Below, in pieces: positions 7,226 through 8,306 of a stretch of 8,306 nt of DNA; position 1 is the first letter of the stretch; the number at the start of each line of letters is the position of its first letter. The notes beneath the pieces are model-generated. The model saw only the letters and a list, made by a program, of their open reading frames with translations. It was not told the DNA's origin and ran no database searches. Made by a program: the position numbers and the translations under genes. Origin of the DNA: Bacteroidales bacterium UBA6207 (lineage in GTDB: Bacteria > Bacteroidota > Bacteroidia > Bacteroidales > F082); assembly GCA_002421995.1 (NCBI GenBank), contig DISP01000166.1, forward strand, positions 1 to 8,306, written 5' to 3'.

Positions 7226-8212
7226 ATGAAAAAGAATGTTGCTGTTGTATGCGGTGGTGATTCGGGTGAATTTGAAATATCACTGAAAAGTGGTAAGGTG
7301 GTGAAAACCAATCTCGACCCGGAAAAATACAATGCATATCTTGTGGTGATTAAAGGCGCAGCATGGAGAGTGCTCTTAGACGATGGCTTGTCTGTTCCTG
7401 TTGATAAAAACGATTTCAGCGTTTCGATTCAAGGTGAAAAACTGACTTTTGATGTGGTTTTTAACGCCATTCACGGCACGCCGGGCGAAGATGGAAAGCT
7501 GCCCGGTTACCTCGATATGCTTGGAATTCCCCACACGGGCAGTAGTCATGTGGTAGCTGCCGTTACGTTCAACAAGCATTTTTGCAAACAAGTAGTTGCA
7601 TCGCGTGGGGTAAGCCTGGCAAATGCGCAGCTGATCCGCAAAGGGCAGCTTGTTAGTCCTGAAGCAGTGATTGCCTCGCTCGGGCTGCCTGTCTTTGTGA
7701 AGCCAAACAGCAACGGCAGCAGTGTAGGTGTTAGTAAAGTTAACGAAATCAACGAGTTGATGCCTGCTCTCGAAAAAGCCTTTACCGAAGACACTGAAGC
7801 ACTTGTGGAGTCTTATATCAAAGGACGTGAGATAGGCTGCGGTGTTTTTGATTTTTTGGGCAGAAAGATTGTGTTTCCATTAACCGAAATCATCAGCAAA
7901 AAGGAGTTTTTTGATTACGAAGCCAAATACAGCCCCGGCATGTCTGACGAAATTACGCCGGCTCCTGTTGACGAGAACACCGAAATAGAGATCAAAGCCA
8001 CAGCCGCCGATCTATACAGCCACCTTGGCTGCAAAGGCATCGTACGTTTTGATTTCATCCTGACAGACAACGACATTTACTTTCTCGAAGTGAATACTAT
8101 TCCCGGTCTCAGCGCGGCAAGCATCGTGCCGCAACAAGCCAAAACCATGGGCATCAGCTTGCCTGAATTGTTTGGAATGGCAGTTGAAAATGCGCTCAGC
8201 GTTCACCATTAA
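7226..8212 (+). CDS. ddl: D-alanine--D-alanine ligase
   Basis: Cytoplasmic ATP-grasp ligase joining two D-alanines to give the dipeptide used by MurF in peptidoglycan precursor synthesis. At 328 residues the length is typical. Visible motifs: GGDSGEFEISLKSG at 10-23 (Glu15 region, first D-Ala site), HGTPGEDGKLPG at 83-94, FVKPNSNGSSVGVS at 157-170 (ATP-binding lysine and Gly/Ser loop), and the omega-loop FDYEAKY at 229-235. Tyr235 matches E. coli DdlB Tyr216, and Tyr rather than Phe there favours D-Ala-D-Ala over D-Ala-D-Lac. Metal and phosphate ligands sit in RFDFILTDNDIYFLEVNTIPG (Asp276, Glu288, Asn290). A small deviation is Pro93 where many Ddl proteins have Gln after GEDGxL. No Shine-Dalgarno precedes ATG 7226. 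It is divergent from the PASTA operon and its 3' end overlaps rdgB. Vancomycin implications should not be drawn from the sequence alone. Confidence 0.96.
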   Translation: MKKNVAVVCGGDSGEFEISLKSGKVVKTNLDPEKYNAYLVVIKGAAWRVLLDDGLSVPVDKNDFSVSIQGEKLTFDVVFNAIHGTPGEDGKLPGYLDMLGIPHTGSSHVVAAVTFNKHFCKQVVASRGVSLANAQLIRKGQLVSPEAVIASLGLPVFVKPNSNGSSVGVSKVNEINELMPALEKAFTEDTEALVESYIKGREIGCGVFDFLGRKIVFPLTEIISKKEFFDYEAKYSPGMSDEITPAPVDENTEIEIKATAADLYSHLGCKGIVRFDFILTDNDIYFLEVNTIPGLSAASIVPQQAKTMGISLPELFGMAVENALSVHH

Positions 8213-8306
8213 GTAAGAAGGCAGTGAGTTTTTCGGTGGCTTTGCCACGGTGACTGATTTTGTTTTTATGGCTTGCATCCATCTCGGCAAAGGTTTGTGT
8301 CATGCC
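8196..8306 (-). CDS. rdgB: RdgB/HAM1 family XTP/dITP pyrophosphatase, C-terminal end
   Basis: Only the last 36 residues and the TGA (8198-8196) are in the window; the rest lies beyond the right edge. The visible end reads TFAEMDASHKNKISHRGKA followed by TEKLTAFLLNGER. TFAEM, KNxISHRxxA and a KL helix are the C-terminal signature of the RdgB/HAM1 family, in which the SHR residues contact the base. These enzymes hydrolyse dITP, XTP and related non-canonical purine nucleotides to monophosphates and diphosphate, keeping them out of DNA and RNA. The gene is convergent with ddl and their 3' ends overlap by 17 bases (8196-8212), leaving no room for a separate intergenic terminator. Family call is strong despite the short stretch. 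Confidence 0.88.
   Translation of the reverse strand, partial: GMTQTFAEMDASHKNKISHRGKATEKLTAFLLNGER

Noticed and set aside
6894..7337. Minus-strand 147-residue open frame spanning the divergent promoter
   Set aside because: It overlaps the start of ddl, the promoter region and the PASTA gene in a different frame, and no part of it resembles a protein family.
8012..8290. Minus-strand 92-residue open frame antisense to ddl
   Set aside because: It is in a different frame from the true RdgB C-terminus (8196-8306), which has a clear family signature.
1..8306. Mobile element, CRISPR, tRNA, rRNA or riboswitch
   Set aside because: No terminal inverted repeats, transposase or integrase motifs, regularly spaced repeats or RNA gene signatures were seen by eye; the intergenic regions are all under 300 bases.

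Overview
The window looks like chromosomal DNA of a Bacteroidota bacterium. The evidence is two secreted proteins ending in type IX secretion (T9SS) sorting domains, a TonB-dependent receptor of the Bacteroidota type, starts without clear Shine-Dalgarno sequences, and housekeeping proteins (Ddl, RluA-type synthase, PASTA protein, RdgB) that read as members of that phylum. I cannot place it below phylum; Bacteroidales-like is a guess. I saw no phage, transposon, CRISPR array, tRNA or rRNA.

Layout: (1) 1-858, minus strand: the N-terminal 286 residues of a TonB-dependent outer-membrane receptor that runs off the left edge. It starts with a signal peptide followed almost directly by the plug, without the usual CarboxypepD_reg-like domain. 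This gene is open to the edge and in frame. (2) 859-1129: a 271-bp AT-rich divergent spacer with no convincing gene. (3) 1130-3010, plus strand: a secreted lysyl-endopeptidase-like serine protease (prepro region, S1 catalytic domain, PKD-like domain, T9SS tail). (4) 3011-3048: a short convergent spacer with a weak hairpin. (5) 7051 down to 3049, minus strand: a three-gene operon, PASTA membrane protein, then a T9SS-secreted surface protein, then an RluD-like pseudouridine synthase; both junctions are 4-base ATGA stop/start overlaps. (6) 7052-7225: a divergent promoter region containing an imperfect 21-bp direct repeat. (7) 7226-8212, plus strand: D-alanine--D-alanine ligase. (8) 8196-8306, minus strand: the C-terminal 36 residues of an RdgB/HAM1 nucleotide pyrophosphatase, convergent with and overlapping ddl by 17 bases.

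How the genes may work together: Ddl makes the D-Ala-D-Ala unit of peptidoglycan precursors, and the divergently transcribed PASTA protein is a membrane-anchored periplasmic protein whose repeats belong to a family linked to peptidoglycan or muropeptide binding. The cell-wall link is therefore plausible. The RluD-like enzyme is an rRNA-modification enzyme co-transcribed with them. The surface protein between PASTA and rluD has no recognisable activity and is the least understood gene in a complete context. The receptor and protease at the left could both act in acquiring peptides or other nutrients, but only adjacency suggests it. I did not find a clearly new multi-gene system; the points worth a second look are individual proteins and the overlapping operon.
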